From Prescottella sp. R16 (GTDB taxonomy: Bacteria > Actinomycetota > Actinomycetes > Mycobacteriales > Mycobacteriaceae): a stretch of 64,000 nucleotides of DNA. A model generated the notes under the pieces. That model had not been told where the DNA came from. It did not search any database and saw only the letters and a program-made list of their open reading frames with translations. The position numbers were made by a program, and so were the translations under genes. Below are positions 10,123 through 21,365 of this stretch, piece by piece; position 1 is the stretch's first letter, and each line of letters opens with the position of its first letter. The stretch is taken from positions 3,100,001 to 3,164,000 of the forward strand of contig NZ_CP130943.1 of the NCBI RefSeq assembly GCF_030656875.1, written 5' to 3'.

Positions 10123-10164
10123 CCTTCGGCCCGAGCGGTACTCGCGTACCACCCGGGCCGAAGG
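10123..10164 (-). terminator. ilvC (ilvBNC operon) terminator
   Basis: An 11-bp stem CCTTCGGCCCG (10123-10133) / complement (10154-10164), with an inner GGTAC/GTACC stem. On the minus strand it is followed by CCTTTCC. It lies 28 bases after the ilvC stop, between ilvC and serA. Confidence 0.7.
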
Positions 10165-10191
10165 AGTCGGACCGTCAGATCCGGGACAGGA

Positions 10192-11769
<1,578 letters not shown>

Positions 11770-11773
<4 letters not shown>

Positions 11774-13710
11774 TGGCGTTCCTCTCCGGTTTCGGTGTCG
11801 GACTCGACCTGGTTGCGTTCGGTCGCTTCCGCGATGACGTCGTGGATGACGGCGGGGTCGTCGGCAGCCTCGTCCTCGTCGAACAGCGGACGGATGCCGC
11901 GGGCCGCCATGATCTCGTCGTTGCCGGTACCGGCCGCGACCATCGGCCACACCTGGGCGTCCTTGCCGACGATGAAGTCGATGACGACGGGCTTGTCGTT
12001 GATCGACTGCGCGGTGCGGATCGCGTCCTCGACGTCCTCCTCGCGCTCGACCCGGATACCGACACAGCCGAGGGCCTCGGCGAGCTTGACGAAGTCGGGG
12101 ATGCGCACGGTGCCGTGCGTGCCGAGGTTCGTGTTCGAGTAGCGCTGGTCGTAGAACAGGGTCTGCCACTGACGGACCATGCCCAGGTTGCCGTTGTTGA
12201 CGAGCGCGACCTTGATCGGCACACCCTCGACGGCGCACGTCGCGAGTTCCTGATTGGTCATCTGGAAGCAGCCGTCACCGTCGATCGCCCACACCTCACG
12301 GTCGGGCATGCCCATCTTGGCGCCCATCGCGGCCGGCACGGCGTAACCCATCGTGCCCAGACCGCCGGAGTTCAGCCACGTGCGGGGCTTCTCGTAGTTC
12401 ACGAACTGGGCGGCCCACATCTGGTGCTGGCCGACGCCCGCGCAGTAGATCGCGTCCGGACCGGCGAGCCGGCCGACGGCCTGGATCACGAACTGCGGCG
12501 ACAGCGTGCCGTCCGCGGGACGGTCGTACGACAGCGGGTAGGTGCCGCGGATGTCGTCGAGGTACGCCCACCACGCCGTGAGATCGAACGACGTGCCCGT
12601 CGCCATGTCGGCCCGGATCGCCTCGATCAGTTCGGCGATGACCTCCTTGCAGTCACCGACGATCGGCACGTCCGCGTGCCGGTTCTTGCCGATCTCCGCG
12701 GGGTCGATGTCGGCGTGGACGATCTTCGCATCGGGCGCGAACGAGTCGAGCCGGCCGGTGACGCGGTCGTCGAACCGGGCACCGAGCGTGATCAGCAGAT
12801 CACTCTTCTGCAGCGCAGCGACGGCCGCGACCGTGCCGTGCATGCCCGGCATGCCGCAGTTGAGCTGGTGGCTGTCGGGGAAAGCGCCGCGGGCCATGAG
12901 CGTCGTGACGACGGGGATGCCGGTCAGCTCGGCCAGTTCGAGCAGCTCGGCGGACGCGTCGGCCTTGATGACACCGCCACCGACGTACAGGACCGGGGCC
13001 TTGGCTTCGGCGATGAGCCGGGCCGCCTCACGGACCTGCTTGCCGTGCGGCTTGGTGACCGGACGGTAGCCGGGCAGGTGCATCTCCGGCGGCCACGAGA
13101 ACGTGGTCTGCGCCTGCAGGATGTCCTTGGGAATGTCGACGAGCACGGCACCGGGGCGGCCACTGGACGCGAGGTAGAACGCCTCGGCCAGGATGCGCGG
13201 GATGTCGAGACCGTCGGTGATGAGGAAGTTGTGCTTCGTGATCGGCATCGTGATGCCGGAGATGTCGGCTTCCTGGAAGGCGTCGGTGCCGATCAGCCCA
13301 CGGCCGACCTGACCCGTGATCGCCACGACCGGAACGGAATCCATCTGGGCGTCGGCGAGCGGCGTGACCAGGTTGGTGGCGCCGGGACCGGACGTGGCCA
13401 TGCACACGCCGACCTTGCCGGTCGCCTGCGCGTAGCCGGTCGCGGCGTGACCCGCGCCCTGCTCGTGCCGGACCAGGACGTGCCGGACCCGCCGCGAATC
13501 GAACAGCGGGTCGTACACCGGAAGGATCGCACCGCCCGGAATACCGAAGACGGTGTCGACCTCGAGCTCCTCGAGCGCGCGGACCACGGACTGCGCGCCG
13601 GTGACCCGCTCGGGGGCGAGCTGACGTCGATTGGTCGATGCGGCGGCAGTCGGGCCTGCTGTTCCCGACTTGCGCGGCGACGGCTGAGGCCGTGCGGTTG
13701 GTGCGCTCAC
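11770..13710 (-). CDS. ilvB: Acetolactate synthase large (catalytic) subunit
   Basis: A 646-aa ThDP/FAD enzyme that condenses pyruvate with pyruvate or 2-ketobutyrate, the committed step to valine, leucine and isoleucine. It has a disordered 35-residue N-terminus, then the pyrimidine-binding domain with catalytic Glu in [15 protein letters not shown], the central FAD domain, and the PP domain with the ThDP motif [16 protein letters not shown]...VNN. The GTG start follows AAGAGG. Transcription begins about 150 bp upstream and passes through an attenuator (13744-13860), so expression should respond to charged Leu/Val tRNA. Confidence 0.97.
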
Positions 13711-13743
13711 TGGAAAAACCTCTTGATTCTGGCTCCGGGCAAC

Positions 13744-13777
13744 AAAAAACCCTCGTCAGCATCAGCTGTACGAGGGT
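13744..13777 (-). terminator. Attenuator terminator in the ilvB leader
   Basis: An 8-bp stem ACCCTCGT/ACGAGGGT (13770-13777 with 13749-13756), an inner CAGC/GCTG stem, and six consecutive T on the minus strand (13744-13749). It ends 33 bases before ilvB, so it acts within the leader rather than after a gene. Confidence 0.85.
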
Positions 13778-13812
13778 GGCGCGTCGTTATCTGGCGAGTT
13801 GCAGCAACCGGC

Positions 13813-13860
13813 TCAGGCGACGACGCGCCGGCCGAGTACGAGCAACTCATTCTGCTTCAC
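13813..13860 (-). CDS. ilvBNC leader peptide
   Basis: A 15-codon ORF, GTG to TGA, encoding VKQNELLVLGRRVVA. It holds Leu-Leu-Val-Leu and Val-Val, seven branched-chain or near codons in fifteen, as expected of an attenuation leader for the ilv genes. It has no ribosome site. A TACCGT -10 box ends 7 bases before the GTG, so it is probably translated from a leaderless transcript. The codon clusters coincide with the 5' arms of the two alternative RNA stems. Confidence 0.75.
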   Translation of the reverse strand: MKQNELLVLGRRVVA

Positions 13861-13867
13861 GCGCTCG

Positions 13868-13897
13868 ACGGTAGGCGCGCGATTCGTAGACAGTCAA
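13868..13897 (-). promoter_or_regulatory. Promoter of the ilvBNC leader
   Basis: Minus-strand -35 TTGACT (13892-13897), an 18-base spacer and -10 TACCGT (13868-13873). The predicted start is at or next to the leader-peptide GTG (13860). Confidence 0.65.
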
Positions 13898-13958
13898 CTT
13901 TGGTGAGTGCGCTGTCCCAGAATGTGAGATGTATCGGCTGCAATGAGAAGATGGTGAG

Positions 13959-14477
13959 GTGTCCACTCCGCAGCAGCCCGTGCCACCGCAGCCATCATCC
14001 CACATCCCCGACGAAGACCGACAGGTCATCCGGATTTCGCCGCTCGCCCTGATCGCGTGCATCTTTCTGCTGTTCTGTATCAGCTTCCCGGTCCTGGGGT
14101 GGCCCGCCGCGTTCAGCTGGATGCTGCTGATCCCGTTCCTCGTCGGTGCCTGGGTCCTGCGGGTTCGCACCACCGTGACCCCGAACGGCCTGGAGCTGCG
14201 GCACGCCTTCTCCTCGACATCCATATCGTGGGATCAGATCAAGGGGTTCCGCTTCCCGAAGCGTGGCTGGGCCCGCGCCGACCTCCTCGACGGCACCGAG
14301 GTGTCCCTGCCCACCGTCACGTTCGGACGGCTCCCACAACTCGCCGCGGCCAGCGGTGGCCGCGTCACCGACCCGTACGCCGCAGCCCGCGAGGCCACCC
14401 GCCGCAAAGCCCGCGAAGAGGACGCCACGGCCGCAGCGAAGACCGAAACTACCGACCAGGAGTCGGATACCGACTGA
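13959..14477 (+). CDS. PH-domain membrane protein (CFP-6-like)
   Basis: A 172-aa protein with a Pro-rich N-terminus, two closely spaced membrane helices (about residues 27-70: LALIACIFLLFCISFPVLG and FSWMLLIPFLVGAWVLRV), then a small bacterial PH-like domain (TTVTPNGLELRHAFSSTSIS, SWDQIKGFRFPKRGWARADL) and an acidic, charged tail. This is the layout of the mycobacterial protein called low-molecular-weight antigen CFP-6, which sits beside ilvB there as well. The function is unknown. GTG 13959 gives VSTPQQP and has a GAGAAG-like site upstream. Confidence 0.8.
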   Translation: MSTPQQPVPPQPSSHIPDEDRQVIRISPLALIACIFLLFCISFPVLGWPAAFSWMLLIPFLVGAWVLRVRTTVTPNGLELRHAFSSTSISWDQIKGFRFPKRGWARADLLDGTEVSLPTVTFGRLPQLAAASGGRVTDPYAAAREATRRKAREEDATAAAKTETTDQESDTD

Positions 14478-14560
14478 CCGGCGCGCGAGAGTAGCGTCCC
14501 ACCAGGACGTCCCCGCTCCCCGGAGATGACGAGATCCGCTGATCGACGAAGGAAACGCCC

Positions 14561-16402
14561 ATGCCCCCGCTCAGGTCACGCACCACCACCGTCGGACGCA
14601 ACGCCGCCGGCGCCCGCTCGCTGTGGCGCGCCACCGGTATGACCGACTCCGACTTCGGTAAGCCGATCGTCGCGATCGCGAACTCCTACACGCAGTTCGT
14701 CCCCGGACACGTCCACCTCAAGAACGTCGGCGAGATCGTCGCCGAGGCCGTCCGCGCCGCCGGCGGCGTGCCCCGCGAGTTCCACACCATCGCCGTCGAC
14801 GACGGCATCGCGATGGGCCACGGCGGCATGCTGTACTCCCTGCCCAGCCGCGAGATCATCGCCGACTCCGTCGAATACATGGCCAACGCGCACACCGCCG
14901 ACGCCCTCGTCTGCATCTCCAACTGCGACAAGATCACCCCCGGCATGCTCAATGCCGCGATGCGCCTGAACATCCCGACCGTGTTCGTCTCGGGCGGCCC
15001 GATGGAGGCCGGCAAGGCCGTCGTCGTCGGCGGCGTCGCCCAGGCCCCCACCGACCTCATCACCGCGATCTCCGCATCCGCCAACGATGCGGTGTCCGAG
15101 GAAGGCCTCGACGAGGTCGAGCGCAGCGCCTGCCCCACGTGCGGCTCCTGCTCCGGCATGTTCACCGCCAACTCGATGAACTGCCTCACCGAGGCGCTCG
15201 GCCTGGCCCTGCCCGGCAACGGTTCGACGCTGGCCACGCACGAGGCACGCCGCGCCCTGTTCACCCGCGCCGGCACCACCGTCGTCGAGGCCGCGCTGCG
15301 CTACTACCGCGACGAGGACGAGTCCGTGCTGCCGCGGAACATCGCCACCCCCAAGGCCTTCCGCAACGCGATGGCACTGGACGTCGCGATGGGCGGCTCC
15401 ACCAACACCGTCCTGCACACGCTCGCCGCGGCGCAGGAGGGCGAGGTCGACTTCGATCTGTCCACCATCGACGAGATCAGCCGTCGGGTGCCGTGCCTGT
15501 CCAAGGTCTCCCCCAACTCGGACTACCACATGGAGGACGTGCACCGCGCCGGTGGCATCCCTGCACTGCTGGGTGAGCTGCGCCGCGCCGGCCTGCTGGA
15601 AACCGACGTCTCCACCGTCCACACGAAAAGCTTCGACGAGTGGCTCGACACGTGGGACATCCGCTCCGGCAAGGCGTCCGACGAGGCGATCGAGCTCTTT
15701 CATGCGGCACCGGGCGGCGTCCGCACCACCGAGCCGTTCTCGACGAACAACCGCTGGTCGTCCCTGGACACCGACGCCGAGGGCGGCTGCATTCGCGACC
15801 TCGAGCACGCCTACACCGTCGAGGGCGGCCTGTGCGTGCTGCGCGGCAACATCGCCGTCGACGGCGCGATCCTCAAGACCGCCGGCATCGACGAGGAACT
15901 GTTCTCCTTCCAGGGCCCGGCGGTCGTCGTCGAGTCACAGGAGGCGGCCGTCTCGGTGATCCTGCAGAAGCAGATCAAGCCGGGCGACGTCATCGTGGTT
16001 CGCTACGAGGGCCCCAAGGGCGGCCCGGGCATGCAGGAGATGCTGCACCCCACGGCGTTCCTCAAGGGCGCCGGCCTGGGCAAGGAGTGCGCGCTCATCA
16101 CCGACGGCCGCTTCTCCGGTGGCACGTCGGGCCTGTCCATCGGCCACATCTCCCCCGAGGCCGCGTCGGGCGGTGTGATCGGCCTCGTCGAGGACGGCGA
16201 CCAGATCCGCATCGACGTCGCGACCCGCACGCTCGAGGTCCTCGTCGACGACGAGACCCTCGCCGCGCGCCGCGCCAAGATGGAAGCCTCCGAGCGTCCG
16301 TGGCAGCCGGTCGACCGTCAGCGCACCGTCACCACCGCGCTGCGCGCCTACGCCGCCCTGGCCACCTCGGCCGACAAGGGCGCCGTGCGCTACGTGCCGT
16401 AG
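14561..16402 (+). CDS. ilvD: Dihydroxy-acid dehydratase
   Basis: A 613-aa Fe-S and Mg dehydratase that turns dihydroxy acids into 2-keto acids in valine and isoleucine synthesis. It has [17 protein letters not shown] and [19 protein letters not shown], the cysteine motifs of the cluster, [14 protein letters not shown], and the C-terminal [12 protein letters not shown] and [16 protein letters not shown]. The ATG follows GAAGGAAA. In M. tuberculosis I recall ilvD elsewhere; here it is next to the ilvBNC block but on the other strand, so it is probably regulated separately. Confidence 0.97.
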   Translation: MPPLRSRTTTVGRNAAGARSLWRATGMTDSDFGKPIVAIANSYTQFVPGHVHLKNVGEIVAEAVRAAGGVPREFHTIAVDDGIAMGHGGMLYSLPSREIIADSVEYMANAHTADALVCISNCDKITPGMLNAAMRLNIPTVFVSGGPMEAGKAVVVGGVAQAPTDLITAISASANDAVSEEGLDEVERSACPTCGSCSGMFTANSMNCLTEALGLALPGNGSTLATHEARRALFTRAGTTVVEAALRYYRDEDESVLPRNIATPKAFRNAMALDVAMGGSTNTVLHTLAAAQEGEVDFDLSTIDEISRRVPCLSKVSPNSDYHMEDVHRAGGIPALLGELRRAGLLETDVSTVHTKSFDEWLDTWDIRSGKASDEAIELFHAAPGGVRTTEPFSTNNRWSSLDTDAEGGCIRDLEHAYTVEGGLCVLRGNIAVDGAILKTAGIDEELFSFQGPAVVVESQEAAVSVILQKQIKPGDVIVVRYEGPKGGPGMQEMLHPTAFLKGAGLGKECALITDGRFSGGTSGLSIGHISPEAASGGVIGLVEDGDQIRIDVATRTLEVLVDDETLAARRAKMEASERPWQPVDRQRTVTTALRAYAALATSADKGAVRYVP

Positions 16403-16420
16403 GCACTTCTCTCGACAGCT

Positions 16421-16463
16421 GAAGGGACCCTTTGTGCGCTCCGAGCGCACAAAGGGTCCCTTC
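16421..16463. terminator. Bidirectional 20-bp-stem terminator
   Basis: A perfect 20-bp inverted repeat (16421-16440 with 16444-16463) around a CCG loop, between the ends of ilvD (+) and the DoxX gene (-). The stem begins GAAGGGACCC. It is unusually long for a plain terminator but sits where one is needed for both strands. Confidence 0.8.
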
Positions 16464-16478
16464 GACTCATGGGGGGCG

Positions 16479-17387
16479 TCAGATCACCGGATTGGCACCG
16501 TTGAGGACGAACCACACGGCCAGTCCGGCGGCGATACCGGCGAGCAGGATCAGTACCGATCCGGCACGGGGTCGAGTGGCCCAGCTCCGGCGTCCGTCGA
16601 GGGCGATGCGGCCGGGGCCGGTGAGGGCGATCGCGGCGGCACCGGCAGCGAGAACCGTCTCGTATTCGATGCCGTCGGGGGCGAAGTATTCGAGGCCGGG
16701 TACCGCCGACTGCTTCAGGCACCACGCGTTGATCATCACGGCGAGGACGGCGGCCGCCGCGACGGGGGTGATCAGCCCGAGAATCAGCAGCAGCCCGCCG
16801 GCGACCTCCCCGACACCGCCGGCCACTGCCAGGATGCGGGCCTGGTCGAATCCGGCGGCCGCGAGATCGTCGCGGTAGCCGAGGAGCCCGGGCCCGTTCC
16901 ACCATCCGGTGAGTTTCTGCAGGCCGTGTGCCAGCAGAGTGCCACCGACCGCGAGCCGCAGGATCAGCAGGCCGACGTCGAGGGTTCCGCGACCCACCTC
17001 CGCGGCGGGTGCGGCCGGAGGCACGACGACGGGTGCCGCGGTGGTCGGCGTGAACTGTTCCGGCGGCACGGGTGCCGCGGCCCGGATCGGCTCGGTCGCG
17101 GACGCCTGTTCGGCGAACGCCTCCGTCGCCGGTTCGGTGCGGTCGATCACTGCGGTCGGCAGATCGTCCCCGGCCGGCTGGGGTGCCGGGATCGGACTCG
17201 CGGCGGGCCGGTATGTGGGGATCTGTTCGGTGGGCAGGCCGTCGAGGGCACCGAAGTCGAGGTCCTCGTCGGTGTGGGCCAGCGGCCGCCCCGCCGGATT
17301 CGACACGACGGGGAAACGTCCGGTCGGCTGGTCGTACGGGCTGGGCGCGGATCCCGTGCCCGGGGTGTCACTCGGCTTGTCCGTCAC
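16479..17387 (-). CDS. DoxX-family membrane protein
   Basis: A 302-aa protein with a Pro/Ala-rich disordered N-terminal half (about residues 1-135) and a DoxX domain of four membrane helices (VGLLILRLAVGGTLLAHGLQ, GGVGEVAGGLLLILGLI, and two more). DoxX proteins form small membrane complexes linked to thiol/oxidative stress in mycobacteria; the biochemical role of this one is unknown. GTG 17387 (VTDKPSDTPG) is a choice among weak starts; there is no clear ribosome site. It is divergent from the LppZ-like lipoprotein gene, 111 bp away. Confidence 0.8.
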   Translation of the reverse strand: MTDKPSDTPGTGSAPSPYDQPTGRFPVVSNPAGRPLAHTDEDLDFGALDGLPTEQIPTYRPAASPIPAPQPAGDDLPTAVIDRTEPATEAFAEQASATEPIRAAAPVPPEQFTPTTAAPVVVPPAAPAAEVGRGTLDVGLLILRLAVGGTLLAHGLQKLTGWWNGPGLLGYRDDLAAAGFDQARILAVAGGVGEVAGGLLLILGLITPVAAAAVLAVMINAWCLKQSAVPGLEYFAPDGIEYETVLAAGAAAIALTGPGRIALDGRRSWATRPRAGSVLILLAGIAAGLAVWFVLNGANPVI

Positions 17388-17498
17388 GTCCTGCAGCCTA
17401 GGGCTGTTCGTCCGAGTCGCCCGGGAGCGCGGTCCGGCGTGCCGGTCACAGCCACCGCGCGACACTCACCGATCGTCCTTTGCGTAACGTCGTGAACC

Positions 17499-18632
17499 AT
17501 GACGACGGGAGAACCGCGCCGGACCCTGGGACGTGTCGCGATGATCGGAGCGATCGCGGCCCTGACCCTCACCGGTTGCGCCCGCTTCGACGATGCCGCG
17601 TCGTCGCCGTTCACCCCCGAACCGACGTTCGATCCGGGTGCCGAGGTGCAGCCGGAGTCCCCGGCCGCACCGTCGTCGGCGGCGGAACCGACGATCCCCG
17701 ACGACCCGTGTTTCGACCCCGATCCGAACGTGGTCGCAACGTGCCTCGACACCACCTCCGGGTTGGTGCTCCTGCCCGGCGGCTCGGCGCTCGTCGCCGA
17801 ACGGCGGACCGGACGCATCCTGCGGGTGGCGCCGCAGCAGCAGCCGGCCGAGATCGCACGGATCCCGGTGGACGGCGCCACGGACGGCGGACTGCTCGAC
17901 ATCGCCCTGTCCCCCACGTTCGACGAGGACCATCTGATCTACGCGTACGTGACGACGCCGTCGGACAATCGGGTGGTGCGGATCGCACCGGGCGACATCC
18001 CGAAGGATGTGCTCACCGGCATTCCGCGTGGCGCGGGCGGCAACGCGGGCGCGCTCGCGTTCGCGACACCGAACGAACTGATGGTGCTCACCGGGGACGC
18101 CGGCGATCCGGCGGCGGCCACCGATCCCGGCTCGCTCGCCGGGAAACTGTTGAAGGTGACGTCCCTGACGTCGAATCCGAATCCGCCCCGGCCCGCAGTG
18201 GTGCTGTCCGGGATCGGGACGGCCGGCGACGTGTGCATCGACCCGCGCGGTGCGATCTGGGTGACGGACCGCACCGCCGTCGAGGACCGGTTGCAGCGGG
18301 TCCGCGCCGACGGCACGGTGGGTGCGCCGGCCTGGACGTGGCCCGACAAGCCCGGTGTCGCGGGCTGCGCGGCGGGGCCGGGGGCGGTCGCGGTCGCATT
18401 GACCGACGGGCAGGCGATGGCGCTGCTCGAGATCGAACGGGACACGGGCACGGTGACGTCGGCGCCGGCACTGCTCGCGGAGAACGCCTACGGTCGGCTC
18501 GGCGCCGCCGCCATCGACGCGGACGGCCGGATCTGGTCGGCGACGGTGAACAAGGCGGGCGGGCAACCGGTTCCGACGGACGACCGCGTCGTCAAGCTGC
18601 CGATGTCGTCCGGGGGCGGCGGTCCCGACTGA
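17499..18632 (+). CDS. PQQ-dependent sugar dehydrogenase-like lipoprotein (LppZ-like)
   Basis: A 377-aa lipoprotein: an N-terminal basic region, a hydrophobic segment and lipobox LTGC (Cys near residue 27), an acidic/Pro linker, then a beta-propeller of the glucose/sorbosone dehydrogenase (GSDH) type with repeated strands such as GLVLLPGGSALVAERRTGRI and GLLDIALSPTFDEDHLIYAYV. It is anchored outside the membrane. Family members bind PQQ, but PQQ use is not shown here. In mycobacteria the equivalent is LppZ. The last 41 bases overlap the end of the convergent antiporter gene. Confidence 0.82.
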   Translation: MTTGEPRRTLGRVAMIGAIAALTLTGCARFDDAASSPFTPEPTFDPGAEVQPESPAAPSSAAEPTIPDDPCFDPDPNVVATCLDTTSGLVLLPGGSALVAERRTGRILRVAPQQQPAEIARIPVDGATDGGLLDIALSPTFDEDHLIYAYVTTPSDNRVVRIAPGDIPKDVLTGIPRGAGGNAGALAFATPNELMVLTGDAGDPAAATDPGSLAGKLLKVTSLTSNPNPPRPAVVLSGIGTAGDVCIDPRGAIWVTDRTAVEDRLQRVRADGTVGAPAWTWPDKPGVAGCAAGPGAVAVALTDGQAMALLEIERDTGTVTSAPALLAENAYGRLGAAAIDADGRIWSATVNKAGGQPVPTDDRVVKLPMSSGGGGPD

Positions 18633-19788
18633 CGATCGCGTTCGCGAGCAGCGGCAGCACCAGGACGGTGATCGCCCCGGCAGCGACGAGGATCGACGCG
18701 GTGGCGTTCGACATCTGGCCGGCGTCGACGGCCACCCCGGTGACGGCGACGATGAGTGGCAGCCCGGTGGTGGCGTACAACGCCACCTGTACCTGCCCGC
18801 CGGTGTCGAGGCCGGAGGCCCGGTCGGTGCGGGACGCCACGAACACCGGCAGTCCGCGCACCACGACGAGCAGGGCGAGGAACGCCAGCAGGACCAGCGG
18901 TTCCCCGACCACCGCGGACACCTCGATCGCCATGCCGGACGTGACGAAGAAGATCGGGACCAGCAGCCCGAACGCGAGGCCGTCGAGTTTGTGTTCGAGT
19001 TGCTCGTCACCGTCCGGGACGGTGCGCCGCAGGATGAATCCGGCGGCGAACGCGCCGAGGATGATGTCGAGGTCGAACACCGCGGCCACCGCGATGAGGG
19101 CGACGAGGAGCAACATCACCAGCCGAACCGACGTCTGGCCGGTGGTGTCCGAGCCGCGTCGCACGACGGCGAGCAGTGCGGTGCCCTCTCGCAGGATCCG
19201 GGTCGGTAGCACCGCGACAACGGCGGCGACCACCGCGAACACCGCGAGGACGACGAGGGACGCGACGGCCCCACGCGCCCCGAGGAGGATCGCCATGGCG
19301 ACGACCGGGCCGATCTCGCCGACCGCACCGTGGTTGAGGACCGCCCGGCCGACCGGGGTGCCGATCAGCTTGCGGTCCTTGAGGATCGGGAGCAGCGTGC
19401 CCAGCGCGGTGGAGGTGAGCGCGATCGCGACGGCGATCTCCGAATGCACCAGTCCTGCCGCCGCCAGGGCACCGACGACGGCGAACGCCAGTGCCAGGCA
19501 CGCCAGCCATGTCACCAGGGCCCGGCGTCCGCCGCGGCCGGTCAGTTCGTCGCGGTCGATCTCGTAGCCGGCGAGCAGGAACAGCATGCCGAGCCCGAGT
19601 TCACGCAGCATCCCGATCTCGGAATCGACCTGTGCGAGATCGAGGGCGTACGGGCCGATCACGATACCGGCCACCAGCAGCAGTACGACTTCGGGAATCG
19701 GCTTGTGCCGCAACGATCCCGCGATCAGGGGCGCGATCGCTGCGGCAGCGACGATCCAGAACAGTGACGTGGCTACTGCAGCGCTCAT
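18592..19788 (-). CDS. Cation/proton antiporter, CPA2 family
   Basis: A 398-aa membrane protein with about 12-13 helices of the Na+/H+-exchanger fold (Kef/CPA2 type). It has GPYALDLAQVDSEIGMLREL followed by GLGMLFLLAGYEID, with the acidic residues in the discontinuous helix, and a GAFAAGFILRR segment. There is no RCK/TrkA domain, so it is the short form. It would exchange K+ or Na+ for H+. It starts 23 bases after the gatB stop on the same strand, so co-transcription is likely. Its 3' end overlaps the LppZ-like gene by 41 bases. Confidence 0.85.
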   Translation of the reverse strand: MSAAVATSLFWIVAAAAIAPLIAGSLRHKPIPEVVLLLVAGIVIGPYALDLAQVDSEIGMLRELGLGMLFLLAGYEIDRDELTGRGGRRALVTWLACLALAFAVVGALAAAGLVHSEIAVAIALTSTALGTLLPILKDRKLIGTPVGRAVLNHGAVGEIGPVVAMAILLGARGAVASLVVLAVFAVVAAVVAVLPTRILREGTALLAVVRRGSDTTGQTSVRLVMLLLVALIAVAAVFDLDIILGAFAAGFILRRTVPDGDEQLEHKLDGLAFGLLVPIFFVTSGMAIEVSAVVGEPLVLLAFLALLVVVRGLPVFVASRTDRASGLDTGGQVQVALYATTGLPLIVAVTGVAVDAGQMSNATASILVAAGAITVLVLPLLANAIVSRDRRPRTTSAA

Positions 19789-19811
19789 GCGGCGCTACAG
19801 TAGCCGGAACA

Positions 19812-21323
19812 TCAGCTGCACGCAGCGAGCACGAGCTCCTTGACGCGCGCCGGATCGGCCTGGCCGCGAGTGGCCTTCATGACGTCGCCGACGATCTTGC
19901 CGGCCGCCGCGACCTTGCCGCTGCGGATCTTGTCGGCGATGTCGGGGTTGGCGGCCAGGGCCTCGTCGACGGCGGCCTGCAGCTTGCTGTCGTCGCGCAC
20001 CACCACGAGCTCCGGGTGGGCCTCGAGGATCTGCTCGGGGTCGCCCTCGCCGTCGAGGACCCGGTCGACCACCTGGCGGGCCACCTTGTTGTTCAGCTTG
20101 CCGCTGTCGATCAGCGCGATCACCTGCGCGACCTGCGCGGGCGAGATGGGCAGCTCGCCCAGCTCGACGCCGCGCGTGTTGGCCTGCTGCGCGAGGTACG
20201 ACACCCACCACGAGCGGGCGGCGTCGGCAGAGGCGCCCGCCTCGGTGGTGGCGATGACGAGATCGAGCGCGCCGGCGTTGACGAGGTCGCGCATCACCTC
20301 GTCGGAGACACCCCACTCCTTCTGGATGCGGGCGCGGCGCAGCCACGGCAGCTCGGGCAGGGTGCCGCGCAGTTCCTCGACCCAGGCGGCGTCGGGGGCG
20401 ACGGGCTCGAGGTCGGGCTCCGGGAAGTAGCGGTAGTCCTCGGCGGTCTCCTTGCGGCGGCCCGCGGACGTGGTGCCGTCGGCCTCCTGGAAGTGCCGGG
20501 TCTCCTGAATCACCTCACCGCCGGAGACGAGAACCGCGGCCTGACGGCGCATCTCGTAGCGGACGGCGGTCTCGACGCTCTTGAGCGAGTTGACGTTCTT
20601 GGTCTCGGTGCGGGTGCCGAACACGTCGGCGCCGATCGGCATGAGCGAGACGTTGGCGTCGCAGCGCAGCGACCCCTGGTCCATGCGGACGTCGGACACG
20701 TCGAGGGCCTTGAGGAGATCGCGCAGCGCGGCGACGTAGGCGCGGGCCACCTCGGGGGCACGCTCACCGGCGCCGGTGATGGGCTTGGTGACGATCTCGA
20801 CGAGCGGCACACCGGCCCGGTTGTAGTCGAGCAGCGAGTGGCTCGCGCCGTGGATCCGGCCGGTCGCGCCGCCGACGTGCAGCGACTTTCCGGTGTCCTC
20901 CTCCATGTGGGCGCGCTCGATGTCGACGCGCCACGTGCTGCCGTCGTCGAGGACGACGTCGAGGTAGCCCTCGGTGGCGATGGGCTCGTCGTACTGCGAG
21001 ATCTGGTAGTTCTTCGGCTGGTCCGGGTAGAAGTAGTTCTTCCGCGCGAACCGGCCCCACGGGGTGATCGAGCAGTTCAGTGCGAGACCGATCCGGATTG
21101 CGGACTCGACAGCGGCCTGGTTGACGACCGGCAGCGCACCGGGCATACCGAGGCAGACGGGGCACACCTGCGTGTTGGGTTCGGCACCGAATGCCGTGGG
21201 GCACGGGCAGAACATCTTGGTCGCGGTGTGCAACTCGACGTGCACTTCCATGCCCAGTACGGGCTCGAACTTCGCGAGAACGGCGTCATAGTCGAGAAGG
21301 TCAGCGGACACGGCGGCAGTCAT
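19812..21323 (-). CDS. gatB: Asp-tRNA(Asn)/Glu-tRNA(Gln) amidotransferase subunit B
   Basis: A 503-aa GatB, the tRNA-binding kinase/transamidation subunit of GatCAB. It has the N-terminal [18 protein letters not shown] with Zn-site cysteines (CPCP and [10 protein letters not shown]), the [15 protein letters not shown] motif, RCDANVSL, and the C-terminal tail and YqeY-like domains. ATG 21323 is chosen because TAAACT (21331-21336) is 7 bases upstream and there is no ribosome site (leaderless); a GTG two codons earlier is the alternative. GatA and GatC are encoded together 10 kb away, separated from gatB by the inserted lipolytic cluster. Confidence 0.96.
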   Translation of the reverse strand: MTAAVSADLLDYDAVLAKFEPVLGMEVHVELHTATKMFCPCPTAFGAEPNTQVCPVCLGMPGALPVVNQAAVESAIRIGLALNCSITPWGRFARKNYFYPDQPKNYQISQYDEPIATEGYLDVVLDDGSTWRVDIERAHMEEDTGKSLHVGGATGRIHGASHSLLDYNRAGVPLVEIVTKPITGAGERAPEVARAYVAALRDLLKALDVSDVRMDQGSLRCDANVSLMPIGADVFGTRTETKNVNSLKSVETAVRYEMRRQAAVLVSGGEVIQETRHFQEADGTTSAGRRKETAEDYRYFPEPDLEPVAPDAAWVEELRGTLPELPWLRRARIQKEWGVSDEVMRDLVNAGALDLVIATTEAGASADAARSWWVSYLAQQANTRGVELGELPISPAQVAQVIALIDSGKLNNKVARQVVDRVLDGEGDPEQILEAHPELVVVRDDSKLQAAVDEALAANPDIADKIRSGKVAAAGKIVGDVMKATRGQADPARVKELVLAACS

Positions 21324-21365
21324 GTCCACGAGTTTAGACGGCCCGGGTCGGACGGTTGCGGAGCG

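Larger units (their letters stand above)
13744..13860 (-). promoter_or_regulatory. ilvBNC transcription attenuator
   Basis: The leader RNA contains a peptide ORF (13813-13860), two pairings that cannot form together, and an intrinsic terminator. Pairing A is GAGTTGC (13842-13848) with GCAACTC (13796-13802). Pairing B is GGCGCGTCGT (13820-13829) with ACGACGCGCC (13778-13787). They are ordered A-B-A'-B', and the 5' arms lie inside the peptide's Leu and Val codons. B' abuts the terminator. Ribosome stalling would therefore choose among structures. Attenuation of ilvBNC is established in Corynebacterium glutamicum; the exact antiterminator here is inferred. Confidence 0.8.

Noticed and set aside
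13711..13860. A T-box riboswitch or other known riboswitch upstream of ilvB
   Set aside because: No T-box sequence or specifier-loop structure is present; the leader peptide and terminator explain the region as an attenuator.
17499..18632. Assigning real PQQ-dependent glucose dehydrogenase activity to the LppZ-like protein
   Set aside because: Only the propeller fold is recognisable; no PQQ-synthesis genes are in the window.
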